64,000 nucleotides of DNA. It comes from Sphingomonas sp. LM7. Its GTDB lineage: Bacteria > Pseudomonadota > Alphaproteobacteria > Sphingomonadales > Sphingomonadaceae. The notes beneath the pieces are model-generated. The model made no database searches. It saw nothing but the letters and a program-made list of their open reading frames with translations, and was not told where the DNA came from. The stretch is taken from the NCBI RefSeq assembly GCF_002002925.1, contig NZ_CP019511.1, positions 1,302,001-1,366,000 on the forward strand. The letters are read 5' to 3'. The translations under genes were made by a program, and so were the position numbers. This document shows positions 10,277 to 20,772 of the stretch, in pieces; position 1 is the first letter of the stretch; each line of letters starts with the position of its first letter.

Positions 10277-11014
10277 TCAGAGCATCGCCATCCCGCCGTT
10301 CACATGCAAGGTCTGGCCGGTGACATAACCCGCTTCCTTGCTGGCGAGATAGACCACCGCGGCGCCGATATCCTCGCCGCTGCCGAGGTCGCCCGCAGGA
10401 ATACGCGTCAGCAGCGCCGTCTTCTGCGCCTCGGGCAGCACCTCGGTCATCGCCGATCGGATGAAGCCGGGAGCGACGCAATTGACCGTGATGTTGCGGC
10501 TGGCGAGTTCCTGCGCCAGCGCCTTGGACATACCGACCAACCCCGCCTTCGACGCGGCGTAATTGACCTGGCCCGGATTGCCGGTCGCGCCGACCACCGA
10601 CGTGATCGAGATCACCCGGCCATAGCGCGCTTTCATCATCGGTTTGGCGGCGGCGCGCATCAGGCGGAATGCGGCTTCGAGGTTGACTCGGATCACCGTG
10701 TCCCACTCCTCATTCTTCATCCGCATCGCCAGATTGTCACGGGTGACCCCGGCATTGTTGACGAGGATATCGAGCTTGCCGAGCGCCTCCACCGCCTGCG
10801 GCACCAGCGCATCGACCGCGGCGCCGTCCGACAGGTTGCACGCCAGCGCGACATGCTCCCCGCCCAGTTCGGCGCGAAACGCCTCGAGCTTCTCGGCATT
10901 CGACCCCGAAACCGCAAGCCGCGCCCCCTGCGCGGCAAGCGCCTTGGCAATCGCCGAACCAATCCCGCCCGAAGCGCCGGTAACAAGGGCAGTCATGCCT
11001 GTGAGGTCGAACAT
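10277..11014 (-). CDS. fabG: 3-oxoacyl-[acyl-carrier-protein] reductase
   Basis: FabG reduces 3-oxoacyl-ACP with NADPH. The 245-residue short-chain dehydrogenase has the cofactor loop TGASGGIG (residues 12-19), the NNAG motif near residue 86, and the catalytic set Asn111, Ser139, Tyr152 and Lys156 (YAASK). A GGAC ribosome-binding site precedes the ATG at 11014. Upstream lies a GxxExxY gene rather than fabD, whose transcript would normally continue straight into fabG. Confidence 0.96.
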   Translation of the reverse strand: MFDLTGMTALVTGASGGIGSAIAKALAAQGARLAVSGSNAEKLEAFRAELGGEHVALACNLSDGAAVDALVPQAVEALGKLDILVNNAGVTRDNLAMRMKNEEWDTVIRVNLEAAFRLMRAAAKPMMKARYGRVISITSVVGATGNPGQVNYAASKAGLVGMSKALAQELASRNITVNCVAPGFIRSAMTEVLPEAQKTALLTRIPAGDLGSGEDIGAAVVYLASKEAGYVTGQTLHVNGGMAML

Positions 11015-11028
11015 GGGGTAGTCCTTCT

Positions 11029-11445
11029 TTATTGATTCACGCGAAGGCGCGAAGACGCTAAGGGTTCATAGTTGTTGACGATGCGGCGCAGCCCTTCCTT
11101 GAGCGTGGCGCCGCCGAAATTGATGAGCAGCCCAAGGGGCTGCTTGAGCAAGCGAAGATAGGTCAGCACTTGCTTCCCATGCACGGCATTGAGCCGCTCG
11201 ATCGACTTCACTTCAACTAGCACCTGGCCATTCACGATGATATCGGCGCGAAAGGCTGCTTGAAAGACGAGCCCGTCATATTGGATATCAATCGGGCACT
11301 GCTGGACCACAGAATGTCCACGCTCGACAAGCTTCGCGGCCAGAATCGTCTCGTAAACGCTTTCGAGAAGGCCCGGGCCGAGCTTCATGTGCAGCTTCAG
11401 CGCCGCATCGATGATGTCCGCCGCCGTCGCCTCGATGTCGTCCAT
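11029..11445 (-). CDS. GxxExxY family protein (PD-(D/E)XK-like fold)
   Basis: The 138-residue product carries the family-defining GPGLLESVYE motif at about residues 23-32 (G-x2-E-x2-Y), followed by a nuclease-like core with DIIVNGQVLVEVKS. The D...EVK arrangement resembles PD-(D/E)XK nucleases. No specific function is established for this family as far as I know. The ATG immediately follows the right 27-bp repeat, and the C-terminal residues are encoded within the left repeat, so gene and repeats form one unit. It is in the direction of the fab operon and sits between the fabD stop and the fabG ribosome-binding site. Confidence 0.88.
   Translation of the reverse strand: MDDIEATAADIIDAALKLHMKLGPGLLESVYETILAAKLVERGHSVVQQCPIDIQYDGLVFQAAFRADIIVNGQVLVEVKSIERLNAVHGKQVLTYLRLLKQPLGLLINFGGATLKEGLRRIVNNYEPLASSRLRVNQ
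11036..11062. repeat. 27-bp inverted repeat, left copy of the GxxExxY unit
   Basis: This 27-bp sequence, which contains GCGAAGGCGCGAAGACGC, is the exact reverse complement of 11446-11472. It overlaps the 3' end of the GxxExxY gene and encodes most of its last residues. Together the repeats bound a 437-bp unit inserted between fabD and fabG. No clear target-site duplication is visible: the flanks are ATTGA on the left and AAAAT on the right. Confidence 0.9.
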
Positions 11446-11472
11446 CTTAGCGTCTTCGCGCCTTCGCGTGAA
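11446..11472. repeat. 27-bp inverted repeat, right copy of the GxxExxY unit
   Basis: Exact reverse complement of 11036-11062. It ends directly against the start codon of the GxxExxY gene (11445), so it forms that gene's leader. It begins four bases from the fabD stop codon. The tight packing suggests insertion of a compact element without disrupting either neighbour. Confidence 0.9.
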
Positions 11473-11476
11473 AAAA

Positions 11477-12412
11477 TCAAAGGCTCTTCGCCAGCGCCTC
11501 GATGTCGTCCATCGTGACTAGGCTGGTCGTGGTGCAATCCGGGGCGATGCGCTTGACCATGCCGGCGAGGACCTTGCCGCCGAACTCGACGAACTCGGTG
11601 ACCCCCGCTTCCTGCATCGCCAGCACCGATTCCCGCCACCGCACCATCCCGGTAACCTGCTCGACCAGCAACGTGCGGATCGTCGCAGGATCGACAACCG
11701 GCGACGCCGTGACGTTGGCGTAGAGCGGGACGAGGGGCGATTGCACGGTTACTGCGGCAAGCGCCCGCTCCATCGCATCGGCCGCCGGCTGCATCAGCGG
11801 ACAGTGGAACGGCGCCGAGACCGGCAGCAGCAGCGCGCGCTTGGCGCCCATTTCCTTGGCCAGCGGCAGCGCGCGCTCGATCGCGTCGCGATGGCCGGAG
11901 ATCACGACCTGGCCCGGATCATTGTCGTTCGCGACGGTGCAGACCTCACCCTGCGCGGCGGCATCGGCGATCGACTGCGCCTTGTCGAGATCGACGCCGA
12001 GCAGCGCCGCCATCGCGCCGACGCCGACCGGCACCGCCGCCTGCATCGCATTGCCCCGCGTGCGCAGCAGCCGCGCAGTGGTGGCGAGGTCGAATGCCCC
12101 CGCCGCGCACAGCGCGCTATATTCGCCCAGAGAGTGCCCAGCGACAAAATCGGCCTTTTCTGCCAGGCGGATGCCGCCGTCCTTTTCGAGCACGCGCAGC
12201 ACCGCGATGGCATTGGCCATGATCGCCGGCTGGGCATTGGCGGTAAGGACGAGCTCGTCCTCCGGGCCTTCCGCCATGATCTTCGACAGCTTCTGGCCCA
12301 GCGCCTCGTCGACTTCCTGGAAGACTTCACGCGCATGCGGGCTGGCGGCGGCGAGCGCGACGCCCATGCCCACGGCCTGGCTACCCTGGCCAGGGAAGAT
12401 GAATGCCCGCAT
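11477..12412 (-). CDS. fabD: Malonyl-CoA:acyl-carrier-protein transacylase
   Basis: FabD transfers malonyl groups from CoA to ACP, supplying FabF. The 311-residue protein begins with FIFPGQGSQ, has the nucleophile motif GHSLGEYSA with Ser94, and carries the catalytic histidine in SAPFHCPLM near residue 205. Length is normal. It is the first gene of the minus-strand fab operon, and its start faces a 190-base gap before the divergent RcnB-like gene, which should hold both promoters. Confidence 0.96.
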   Translation of the reverse strand: MRAFIFPGQGSQAVGMGVALAAASPHAREVFQEVDEALGQKLSKIMAEGPEDELVLTANAQPAIMANAIAVLRVLEKDGGIRLAEKADFVAGHSLGEYSALCAAGAFDLATTARLLRTRGNAMQAAVPVGVGAMAALLGVDLDKAQSIADAAAQGEVCTVANDNDPGQVVISGHRDAIERALPLAKEMGAKRALLLPVSAPFHCPLMQPAADAMERALAAVTVQSPLVPLYANVTASPVVDPATIRTLLVEQVTGMVRWRESVLAMQEAGVTEFVEFGGKVLAGMVKRIAPDCTTTSLVTMDDIEALAKSL

Positions 12413-12604
12413 TTGCCTCTCCTTGAGTTCAGGCGGCGCGGGTTAGAACCGTTGGAAGATGCGGGCAAGCCTCGAACCTGAACGAACCCGGCCGGTCCGC
12501 GACAAGATGCGACCATTTTGCCACCGCGCCGGGACAGGGCTGCGACAACCGACTCCTAAATAGGTTTCAACGCCAGCAACGGCGCGGACAAGAGGAGTAC
12601 CATC

Positions 12605-12988
12605 ATGAAGAAGTTCATTCTCGGCCTGGTCGCCGCTTCGATCGCTGCCACCCCGGCAATGGCCGCTGCGCCCCAGCAGCATCGCGGTGGCTATGACGCT
12701 CCCCGCCACCAGACCGCACAGCGCGGCTATGGCTACCAGAACGACCGCGACCACCGCAGCGACCGCGGCTATCGGAACGACCGCGGTCACCAGAACCGCA
12801 GCTGGCAGCGCGGCCAGCGCTTCGACAGCCGCTACGCCAGCAACTACCGGCAGATCGACTACCGTCAGTATCGCGGCCTTCGCGCGCCGCCCCGCGGCTA
12901 CCGCTATGTCCAGTCGGGCAACGATGCGGTGCTGGTCGCGATCACCAGCGGGATCATCGGCGCAGTGTTCGCCAATATGATCCGCTAA
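12605..12988 (+). CDS. RcnB-family periplasmic protein
   Basis: The 127-residue product has a signal peptide (about residues 1-21, cleaved after AMA). A central region rich in His, Asp, Arg, Tyr and Gln follows (residues 25-75). The C-terminal domain, with YRQYRGLRAPPRGYRYVQSG and a hydrophobic tail, is the pattern of the RcnB family. The founding member affects nickel and cobalt homeostasis, but a metal role here is only inferred from the family. An AGAGGAG ribosome-binding site precedes the ATG, and an intrinsic terminator follows. It is a monocistronic unit divergent from fabD. Confidence 0.85.
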   Translation: MKKFILGLVAASIAATPAMAAAPQQHRGGYDAPRHQTAQRGYGYQNDRDHRSDRGYRNDRGHQNRSWQRGQRFDSRYASNYRQIDYRQYRGLRAPPRGYRYVQSGNDAVLVAITSGIIGAVFANMIR

Positions 12989-13014
12989 CTGCCCGCCTGT
13001 CACCGGCAGGAAGG

Positions 13015-13050
13015 ACGGCGGGGCCCTCGGGCTCCGCCGTTTCTGCGTCT
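13015..13050 (+). terminator. Intrinsic terminator after the RcnB-like gene
   Basis: An 11-bp G+C-rich stem (ACGGCGGGGCC with GGCTCCGCCGT, one G-U pair) encloses the tetraloop CTCG. It is followed by the T-rich stretch TTCTGCGTCTCTTTT, 27 bases after the stop codon. Confidence 0.8.
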
Positions 13051-13064
13051 CTTTTCGGGACGGG

Positions 13065-13655
13065 ATGGATCTATCGCCCCCTCGCGCGTTAACGAGCATT
13101 AACCGTAACGAGCCGCGCGTGAACCACCTCGACACTCCTTTCCCGATTGCCCTTCGCAAGCGCCCGCGCCGTCGCCCCTATCTGGTGGCCGCGCTGACAA
13201 GCCTGCCGCTGCTCGGCGTGCTGCCGGTGCTCGGCATCGCGCAGGCATCGCGGCAAAGTCCCGCTCCTGCGCGCACCACATCAACCGATGCCGCCCCTCC
13301 CACGCACCACCAACCCGTCGATCGACCGGCGACCGTCACGCTGGGCGCGCTGATCGAGGCGCAGCGGCGCGCGCGTGCAGAACGCCACGCGATGGCCACG
13401 GTGGAGCAGCAGGCTGCCGCGCTCCCGCCCGGCGAGGCATGGCAGGCGCAACTGGGTGCGTTCAGCTCTGCCGATGCCGCAGAACGCCAGCGCGGACGGC
13501 TGGTCGAGGCTGGCGTGCCGGCAGTGATCCGGCACGAGGGCACGTTGCATCGGCTGCAGAGCCTGCCCGCGCTGCGCACAGAGACCGAAGAGCTCTGCGC
13601 GCGGGCGCTGGCCAGCGGCATCGATTGCTTCGTGCGGCAGGCAACCACCGTATAG
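13065..13655 (+). CDS. SPOR-domain membrane protein
   Basis: The product (196 residues from the ATG at 13065, or 178 from the GTG at 13119) has an Arg-rich cytoplasmic segment and one membrane helix ([20 protein letters not shown]). A Pro/Thr-rich linker leads to a C-terminal SPOR domain starting at [19 protein letters not shown] domains bind denuded glycan strands at division sites, so a cell-envelope role is likely. The start is uncertain: the GTG option gives a more usual short cytoplasmic tail. It stands alone upstream of the rpsF operon. Confidence 0.8.
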   Translation: MDLSPPRALTSINRNEPRVNHLDTPFPIALRKRPRRRPYLVAALTSLPLLGVLPVLGIAQASRQSPAPARTTSTDAAPPTHHQPVDRPATVTLGALIEAQRRARAERHAMATVEQQAAALPPGEAWQAQLGAFSSADAAERQRGRLVEAGVPAVIRHEGTLHRLQSLPALRTETEELCARALASGIDCFVRQATTV

Positions 13656-13784
13656 TCGTCATCCGCACTAGCCGGGGTGACGAGCTAGCCTCTACCCCAG
13701 CTGCCCCCTTGCTTTTCCACCGCTTTGCCCGCATAGGCGCGCCAGCCGGGTGGAGACGTGTCTCTGCCCCGCTTGCTTTGAGAC

Positions 13785-13849
13785 GACAGCCGGAGGGGCG
13801 CTGCACATGGGGTGCACGTCAGCGATCGGCCAACAGTGAGAAGAAACGC
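13785..13849 (+). promoter_or_regulatory. Possible rpsF leader (S6:S18-type) element
   Basis: The 194-base gap before rpsF contains AGCCGGAGGGGC followed by a hairpin with TGCAC (13802-13806) and GTGCA (13812-13816) arms. Autogenous control of rpsF operons by S6:S18 binding to a leader with a CCG-containing bulge is established in several bacteria. The CCG next to a stem here fits loosely. A covariance-model search would decide. Confidence 0.3.
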
Positions 13850-14248
13850 ATGGCTCTTTACGAGCACGTGTTCCTTGCGCGCCAGGATCTGGCACAGGCG
13901 CAAGTGGACGCACTGGCGGAAGCCGCCACCAAGATCGTCGAGGACAATAAGGGCAAGGTCGTCAAGACCGAGACCTGGGGTCTTCGTTCGCTCGCCTATC
14001 GCATCGCGAAGAACCGCAAGGCGCATTACGTGATGCTCGAGATCGACGCGCCTGCAGGCGTGGTTGCCGAGCTGGAGCGCCAGACGCAGATCAACGAAGA
14101 CGTCATCCGCTACATGACCGTCAAGGTCGATGGGCTGGAAGAAGGTCCGACCGTGATGATGCGCAAGGGCCAGGACCGCGAGCGCGGCCGCGGCCGTCGT
14201 GATCGCGACGATGCTGGTGGCAACACCGGTTTCGGCGGCGGCGAATAA
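13850..14248 (+). CDS. rpsF: 30S ribosomal protein S6
   Basis: The 132-residue protein matches S6: [14 protein letters not shown] start, the conserved [21 protein letters not shown] core, and a charged Arg/Asp/Gly-rich C-terminal tail as in alphaproteobacteria. It binds S18 and 16S rRNA in the small-subunit platform. The ATG at 13850 is preceded by GAGAAGAAA. It is the first gene of the rpsF-rpsR-rplI operon, with 14- and 12-base gaps between the genes. Confidence 0.96.
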   Translation: MALYEHVFLARQDLAQAQVDALAEAATKIVEDNKGKVVKTETWGLRSLAYRIAKNRKAHYVMLEIDAPAGVVAELERQTQINEDVIRYMTVKVDGLEEGPTVMMRKGQDRERGRGRRDRDDAGGNTGFGGGE

Positions 14249-14262
14249 GGAGCATATAGATC

Positions 14263-14487
14263 ATGGCACGCCCATTTTTCCGTCGTCGCAAGAGCTGCCC
14301 CTTCTCCGCGAAGGACGCTCCCCGGATCGACTATAAGGATGTCCGTCTGCTCCAAGGCTTCGTGTCCGAGCGCGGCAAGATCGTTCCCTCGCGCATCACC
14401 TCGGTGAGCGCGAAGAAGCAGCGCGAGCTGGCCCAGGCCATCAAGCGCGCCCGTCACCTGGGCCTGCTGCCCTACATCGTCAAGTAA
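14263..14487 (+). CDS. rpsR: 30S ribosomal protein S18
   Basis: This 74-residue basic protein shows the S18 core, with [10 protein letters not shown] near the N-terminus, [19 protein letters not shown] in the middle and [20 protein letters not shown] near the end. It pairs with S6 in the platform of the small subunit. A TAAGGAG ribosome-binding site overlaps the rpsF stop. Length is normal. Confidence 0.97.
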   Translation: MARPFFRRRKSCPFSAKDAPRIDYKDVRLLQGFVSERGKIVPSRITSVSAKKQRELAQAIKRARHLGLLPYIVK

Positions 14488-14499
14488 GGAGCAGAGCAC

Positions 14500-15102
14500 A
14501 TGGAAGTCATCCTGCTTGAGCGCGTCGAGAAGCTCGGCGCCATCGGCGACGTGGTGAAGGTCAAGGACGGGTTCGCCCGCAACTACCTTCTGCCCAACAA
14601 GAAGGCGCTTCGTTCGAACGCCGCCAACCGCAAGGTCTTCGAGGCCAATCGCGCGCGCATCGAAGCCGACAACGCTTCGCGCCGCAGCGATGCCGAGAAG
14701 GAAGCCGGCAACTTCAACGACGTTTCGGTCACGCTGATCCGTCAGGCTTCGAACACCGGCCAGCTCTACGGCTCAGTCGCAGCCCGCGATCTCGTCGACG
14801 CGATCACCGCCGATGGCCACAAGGTCACCAAGGCGCAGGTCGTTCTCGATCGCCCGATCAAGTCGATCGGCGTGTACGAGATCAAGGTTGCGCTGCACCC
14901 CGAGGTGTCGGTGACCGTCAAGGTCAACGTCGCCCGCTCGCCGGAAGAAGCCGAGATGCAGTCGCAAGGCGTCGACGTGATGACGGCGATGTTCGAGAAG
15001 GACGAAGCCGGCTTCACCGAGGATTACGATCCCAACGCCGAGCCGGGCGCGACTGCCGAAGTGCAGTCGGCGCCTGCCGAGGACGAGAACGCCGAAGGCT
15101 GA
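14500..15102 (+). CDS. rplI: 50S ribosomal protein L9
   Basis: The 200-residue protein has the L9 N-terminal rRNA-binding domain (VILLERVEKLGAIGDVVKVK, GFARNYLLPNKKA), the long connecting helix and the C-terminal domain ending near residue 150. An acidic, Ala/Glu-rich extension of about 50 residues is commonly seen in alphaproteobacterial L9. A TAAGGAG site precedes it. It is the last gene of the operon and is followed by an intrinsic terminator. Confidence 0.96.
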   Translation: MEVILLERVEKLGAIGDVVKVKDGFARNYLLPNKKALRSNAANRKVFEANRARIEADNASRRSDAEKEAGNFNDVSVTLIRQASNTGQLYGSVAARDLVDAITADGHKVTKAQVVLDRPIKSIGVYEIKVALHPEVSVTVKVNVARSPEEAEMQSQGVDVMTAMFEKDEAGFTEDYDPNAEPGATAEVQSAPAEDENAEG

Positions 15103-15118
15103 GGCTTTCACCGGACAG

Positions 15119-15160
15119 AGAAAAAGGGCCGTTCCGGGTTCCGGGGCGGCCTTTTTCTTT
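15119..15160 (+). terminator. Intrinsic terminator of the rpsF operon
   Basis: AAAAAGGGCCG pairs with CGGCCTTTTT around a G+C-rich loop, 17 bases after the rplI stop. The right arm runs into TTTTTCTTT. Its T-tract forms a larger inverted repeat with the facing minus-strand terminator at 15176-15213. Confidence 0.85.
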
Positions 15161-15175
15161 GGCACTGCCTGACAG

Positions 15176-15213
15176 ACAAAGAAAAAGGCCCGCCGCACAA
15201 AGTGCCGCGAGCC
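15176..15213 (-). terminator. Intrinsic terminator facing the rplI terminator
   Basis: Read on the minus strand, GGCTCGCGGCAC pairs with GTGCGGCGGGCC around a three-base loop and is followed by TTTTTCTTT. It implies a transcription unit arriving from the right on the minus strand; the only candidate content is the 25-codon frame at 15248-15325. Confidence 0.7.
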
Positions 15214-15247
15214 CAGTTGGTTTCGGGGGCTTGCTAAATGCGTGCCG

Positions 15248-15325
15248 TTACGGGCACGAAACACAGGCGCCGATCACCGCAGCAAGCGGAATCAACGCAA
15301 GGACAATGGGCATCAACTTTAGCAT
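15248..15325 (-). CDS. Possible tiny lipopeptide (25 residues)
   Basis: This short frame encodes a positively charged start, a hydrophobic stretch and a lipobox-like VIGAC with the cysteine at residue 21, followed by only VSCP and the stop. If processed, just a few residues would remain on the lipid anchor, in the style of very small entericidin-like lipoproteins, though no family match is claimed. Support comes from context: a TATACT -10-like box at 15387-15392, an AAGG about ten bases before the ATG, and a strong minus-strand terminator 35 bases after the stop. It could instead be part of a small non-coding RNA. Confidence 0.4.
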   Translation of the reverse strand: MLKLMPIVLALIPLAAVIGACVSCP

Positions 15326-15386
15326 CGAAGAAAGCCTTGTGCGACGGTTCGAGCATTAAACGAGCCGTACCCCACAAGGTTGCATT

Positions 15387-15392
15387 AGTATA
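15387..15392 (-). promoter_or_regulatory. Possible -10 box of the tiny lipopeptide unit
   Basis: On the minus strand the hexamer reads TATACT, about 60 bases before the ATG at 15325. A weak -35-like CTGAAC lies about 19 bases further upstream. It is one end of a self-contained promoter-ORF-terminator arrangement. Confidence 0.3.
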
Positions 15393-15444
15393 AACGCGAT
15401 GTTCGGCTTGCGTTCAGCCTGAGGCGGCTCAAAAGACGGCAGCG

Positions 15445-16047
15445 ATGCTCACCGTCCTCCTTCCCCTCGCCGCAGCACTTGCCGCGCCGGCGGGAGTCCT
15501 CGAACGCCAAATCGTCTCAGAGCTCAATTTCGCGCGGACGGAGCCCAGACGCTACGCCGAGCGGCTGCGCAGTTATCGCCGCTATTTCCGCGGCAGGATC
15601 GTCCGCTATCCCGGCAAGCCCGAGGGGCTTCGCACCGCCGAGGGCGTCGCCGCGGTGGACGAAGCGATCGCGTTTCTCGAGCGGCAGCGCCCGACCGGCC
15701 CCCTCGCCCCCGCCCCGCTGCTCGCCCGGGCAGCAGGCGACCATGTCGCCGAACAGGGCCCACGCGGCGCGACCGGACACCATTCGAAGGACGGCGCAGA
15801 TCCACGCGACCGCGTCCAGCGCCGCGGCGGCGGCAAGTACGTCGCGGAGACGATCACCTATGGCCCGCCCTCGGCAGTGGAAGTCGTCCGCCAGCTGATC
15901 GTCGACGACGACGTGCCCGGCCGCGGACACCGCCGCACCGTGTTCGCCGCCGAGATGCGCTTCGTCGGCGTACAATGCGGCCCGCACAAAACCTATCGCG
16001 TGATGTGCGTCGCCGAATTCGCCCGCAACCCCGACGGGCGCTACTGA
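15445..16047 (+). CDS. CAP-domain (SCP/PR1-like) secreted protein
   Basis: The 200-residue product has a short signal peptide (residues 1-14) and one CAP domain. It contains SELNFARTEPRRYAE near the start, a TGHHSKDGADPRDRVQRRG segment with the conserved histidine, VAETITYG, and the C-terminal RVMCVAEFARNP. Bacterial CAP proteins are extracellular or periplasmic and mostly uncharacterised. The gene starts about 85 bases after a region with promoter-like sequences on both strands. The next gene begins at the base directly after its stop. Confidence 0.85.
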   Translation: MLTVLLPLAAALAAPAGVLERQIVSELNFARTEPRRYAERLRSYRRYFRGRIVRYPGKPEGLRTAEGVAAVDEAIAFLERQRPTGPLAPAPLLARAAGDHVAEQGPRGATGHHSKDGADPRDRVQRRGGGKYVAETITYGPPSAVEVVRQLIVDDDVPGRGHRRTVFAAEMRFVGVQCGPHKTYRVMCVAEFARNPDGRY

Positions 16048-16434
16048 ATGTCGATGAGTGAACTGGATATCTCGACAGACAGTGCTGGAAAGATCAGCTT
16101 CCCCGACTGCCCGATCATGCATTTTCGCGCCGGCCGTCGTCTCATTCAGTTCGTGGCGCAGGGTGTGCACGTCGATGGAGTCGGCTTCGCGAACAACTTC
16201 TATGCGGTTCGATGCGCAAGCAACGACGCGATATCCTGCCGGAGATACAGCGATGACATGTGGCATCCGCTATCTCCCGACGATGCGGGAACGCTGCGCG
16301 AAATTTGCGAATGGGCGGTGGAAAGTCGCACTTTAGTCTTTGCGGGTTTCGAAGCGCATTCCGGTCAATGGCAGGAATATACGGTCCCCGCATTTTCCCT
16401 GACCGGATCGGTCGAAGAGGCACGACCCAGCTAA
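16048..16434 (+). CDS. Hypothetical protein (128 residues)
   Basis: Not recognised. The frame starts immediately after the CAP-gene stop (TGAATG), with a second ATG at 16054, suggesting translational coupling. The product is soluble, without a signal peptide, slightly acidic, and rich in aromatic residues and cysteines (FPDCPIMHF, AVRCASNDAISC, LREICEWA). Codon use is less G+C-biased than in neighbouring genes, which may mean recent acquisition. It could be a small accessory or immunity-type protein, but nothing specific supports that. Confidence 0.5.
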   Translation: MSMSELDISTDSAGKISFPDCPIMHFRAGRRLIQFVAQGVHVDGVGFANNFYAVRCASNDAISCRRYSDDMWHPLSPDDAGTLREICEWAVESRTLVFAGFEAHSGQWQEYTVPAFSLTGSVEEARPS

Positions 16435-16472
16435 GCGCTGAATAAGCGTAGCTTCCTCAACATCCAGGCCGC

Positions 16473-16526
16473 TCATTTGCGCCCGAACAGCTTCTCGATA
16501 TCGCCGTGCGCCAGCTTCACCCAAGT
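16473..16526 (-). pseudogene. Duplicated 3' end of mutL (17 codons plus stop)
   Basis: On the minus strand this 54-base stretch encodes WVKLAHGDIEKLFGRK and a stop, the same C-terminus as intact mutL (16866-16919). I count 49 of 54 identical bases, including a perfect 33-base run; similarity ends abruptly just upstream. Several differences are synonymous, so it looks like a diverged gene end left behind when a new segment was inserted, not a fresh tandem copy. Confidence 0.8.
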
Positions 16527-16547
16527 GCAAGCATTAGCGCGGCAGAT

Positions 16548-16859
16548 CTACGATCGCCGGATTCCCGCATTCTCCAGCCGAATGAGGAAGGTATCCACCC
16601 ACTCATTTTCTCTATCGCCCAGCAAATCCCAGGGCGGCCAATGCGGTGATGCCTCAACCGAATGGAGAATCGTCCAATTCAAGCCGCAAGCGTCATCTCC
16701 ATCTGAGGGGAGCAGAGACATCAGCGCAGCGATATCGTCAGCCGGGAGCGGGTGAGACAAAGCATCAAGCAATGCGACAGCCTCGTCCATTTTAGGCTGC
16801 CCCATATCAGTCGTGATTTTTGGAGCGACACTCAATAGCTGAGATACAACCTGCTGCAT
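16548..16859 (-). CDS. Hypothetical protein between mutL and a mutL tail copy
   Basis: The 103-residue acidic soluble protein is not assigned to a family. It is Trp-rich in its second half (CGLNWTILHSVEASPHWPPW, RENEWVDTFLIRLENAG). That pattern recalls small immunity-type proteins seen near toxins, but this is an impression and not a match. It begins six bases after the mutL stop on the same strand, so it is probably cotranscribed. It is bracketed by the true and duplicated mutL 3' ends, so it arrived as cargo at the end of mutL. Codon use is less G+C-rich than in mutL. Confidence 0.65.
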   Translation of the reverse strand: MQQVVSQLLSVAPKITTDMGQPKMDEAVALLDALSHPLPADDIAALMSLLPSDGDDACGLNWTILHSVEASPHWPPWDLLGDRENEWVDTFLIRLENAGIRRS

Positions 16860-16865
16860 TCGCTC

Positions 16866-19851
<2,986 letters not shown>

Positions 19852-19863
19852 GGAGCGCAAGGG

Positions 19864-20772
19864 ATGGCGCCGCCACGCAACCGGCGCCCCGGATTTTCGC
19901 GGCGGGCGCAATACGGGCTCTTCATCGGCTATGTGGGCGCGATCGGCGGTGCGCTGATCGGCGGGGTGCTGCTGCTGCTGTCGACCTTCAACCCGCCGGC
20001 TTTTGCCGCGGTGCGGGGCGTATTTGCCGAAATCACTACGCCGATCGCCTCGGGGTTCGACTGGATTCGCCGCGGCCTGGGAAGCATTCCCGACGGGATC
20101 GGCAGCTATTTCGCCGTGCATGGCGAGAATGCCGAGCTCCGCAAGCAGATCGCCGACGACAAGCTCACCGTGACGCGGGCACAGACGCTCGAGCAGGAAA
20201 ATCGCCGGCTGCGCGCGATGGTCAAGCTGCGCGACGTGACCACCGACGCAATCGTCGCGGCGCGGCTGGTCAACAGCTCGTCGTCCAGCACCCGGCGCTA
20301 TGCGACGCTCAACGCCGGATCGTGGCAGGGCGTGAAGCGCGGCCAGCCGGTACGCGATCCGAGCGGGCTGATCGGCCAGGTGATCGAAACCAGCCCCAAC
20401 AGCGCGCGCGTGCTGCTGCTCGCCGATCCCGAGAGCATCGTGCCGGTGCGCCGGGTCCGCGACGGGCTGCCGGCAATCGCATCGGGCCGTGGCGACGGCC
20501 AGATCGACATACGCTCGGCCAGCGTCGCGACGATGGGATTCCAGGCCGGCGACACCTTCGTCACATCGGGCACGGGCGGCGTGTTTCCGCCCGACATCCC
20601 GGTGGCGCGCGTGATCCGCACACAGGGTGACATCGCCATCGCCCAGCCGGCGGTCAATCCCGACGCGCTCGACTTCGCCCTGGTCCAGCAGACCTTCCTG
20701 CCCGAACCCGTTCCCGCTCCCTCTCCGTCGGCATCGGCAACGCCGGCCGCGCAGCCCAAGGCGGCGCCGTGA
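19864..20772 (+). CDS. mreC: Rod-shape-determining protein MreC
   Basis: MreC is a bitopic inner-membrane protein whose periplasmic part activates PBP2. The 302-residue protein has a basic cytoplasmic start, a membrane segment at about residues 18-45, a coiled-coil stretch around residues 85-125 (ENAELRKQIADDKL), and the beta-rich MreC domain with GSWQGVKRGQPV and GLIGQVIE. A Pro/Ala-rich tail ends it. The mreD GTG overlaps its stop by four bases. Confidence 0.94.
   Translation: MAPPRNRRPGFSRRAQYGLFIGYVGAIGGALIGGVLLLLSTFNPPAFAAVRGVFAEITTPIASGFDWIRRGLGSIPDGIGSYFAVHGENAELRKQIADDKLTVTRAQTLEQENRRLRAMVKLRDVTTDAIVAARLVNSSSSSTRRYATLNAGSWQGVKRGQPVRDPSGLIGQVIETSPNSARVLLLADPESIVPVRRVRDGLPAIASGRGDGQIDIRSASVATMGFQAGDTFVTSGTGGVFPPDIPVARVIRTQGDIAIAQPAVNPDALDFALVQQTFLPEPVPAPSPSASATPAAQPKAAP

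Noticed and set aside
12443..13159. Minus-strand frame of 238 codons opposite the RcnB-like gene
   Set aside because: The plus-strand frame has a signal peptide, ribosome-binding site, family motif and terminator; the minus-strand frame has none and would overlap the fabD promoter.
15159..15359. Plus-strand 66-codon frame after rplI
   Set aside because: It begins inside the rplI terminator and overlaps the facing terminator and the minus-strand small unit; no ribosome-binding site or protein-like pattern.
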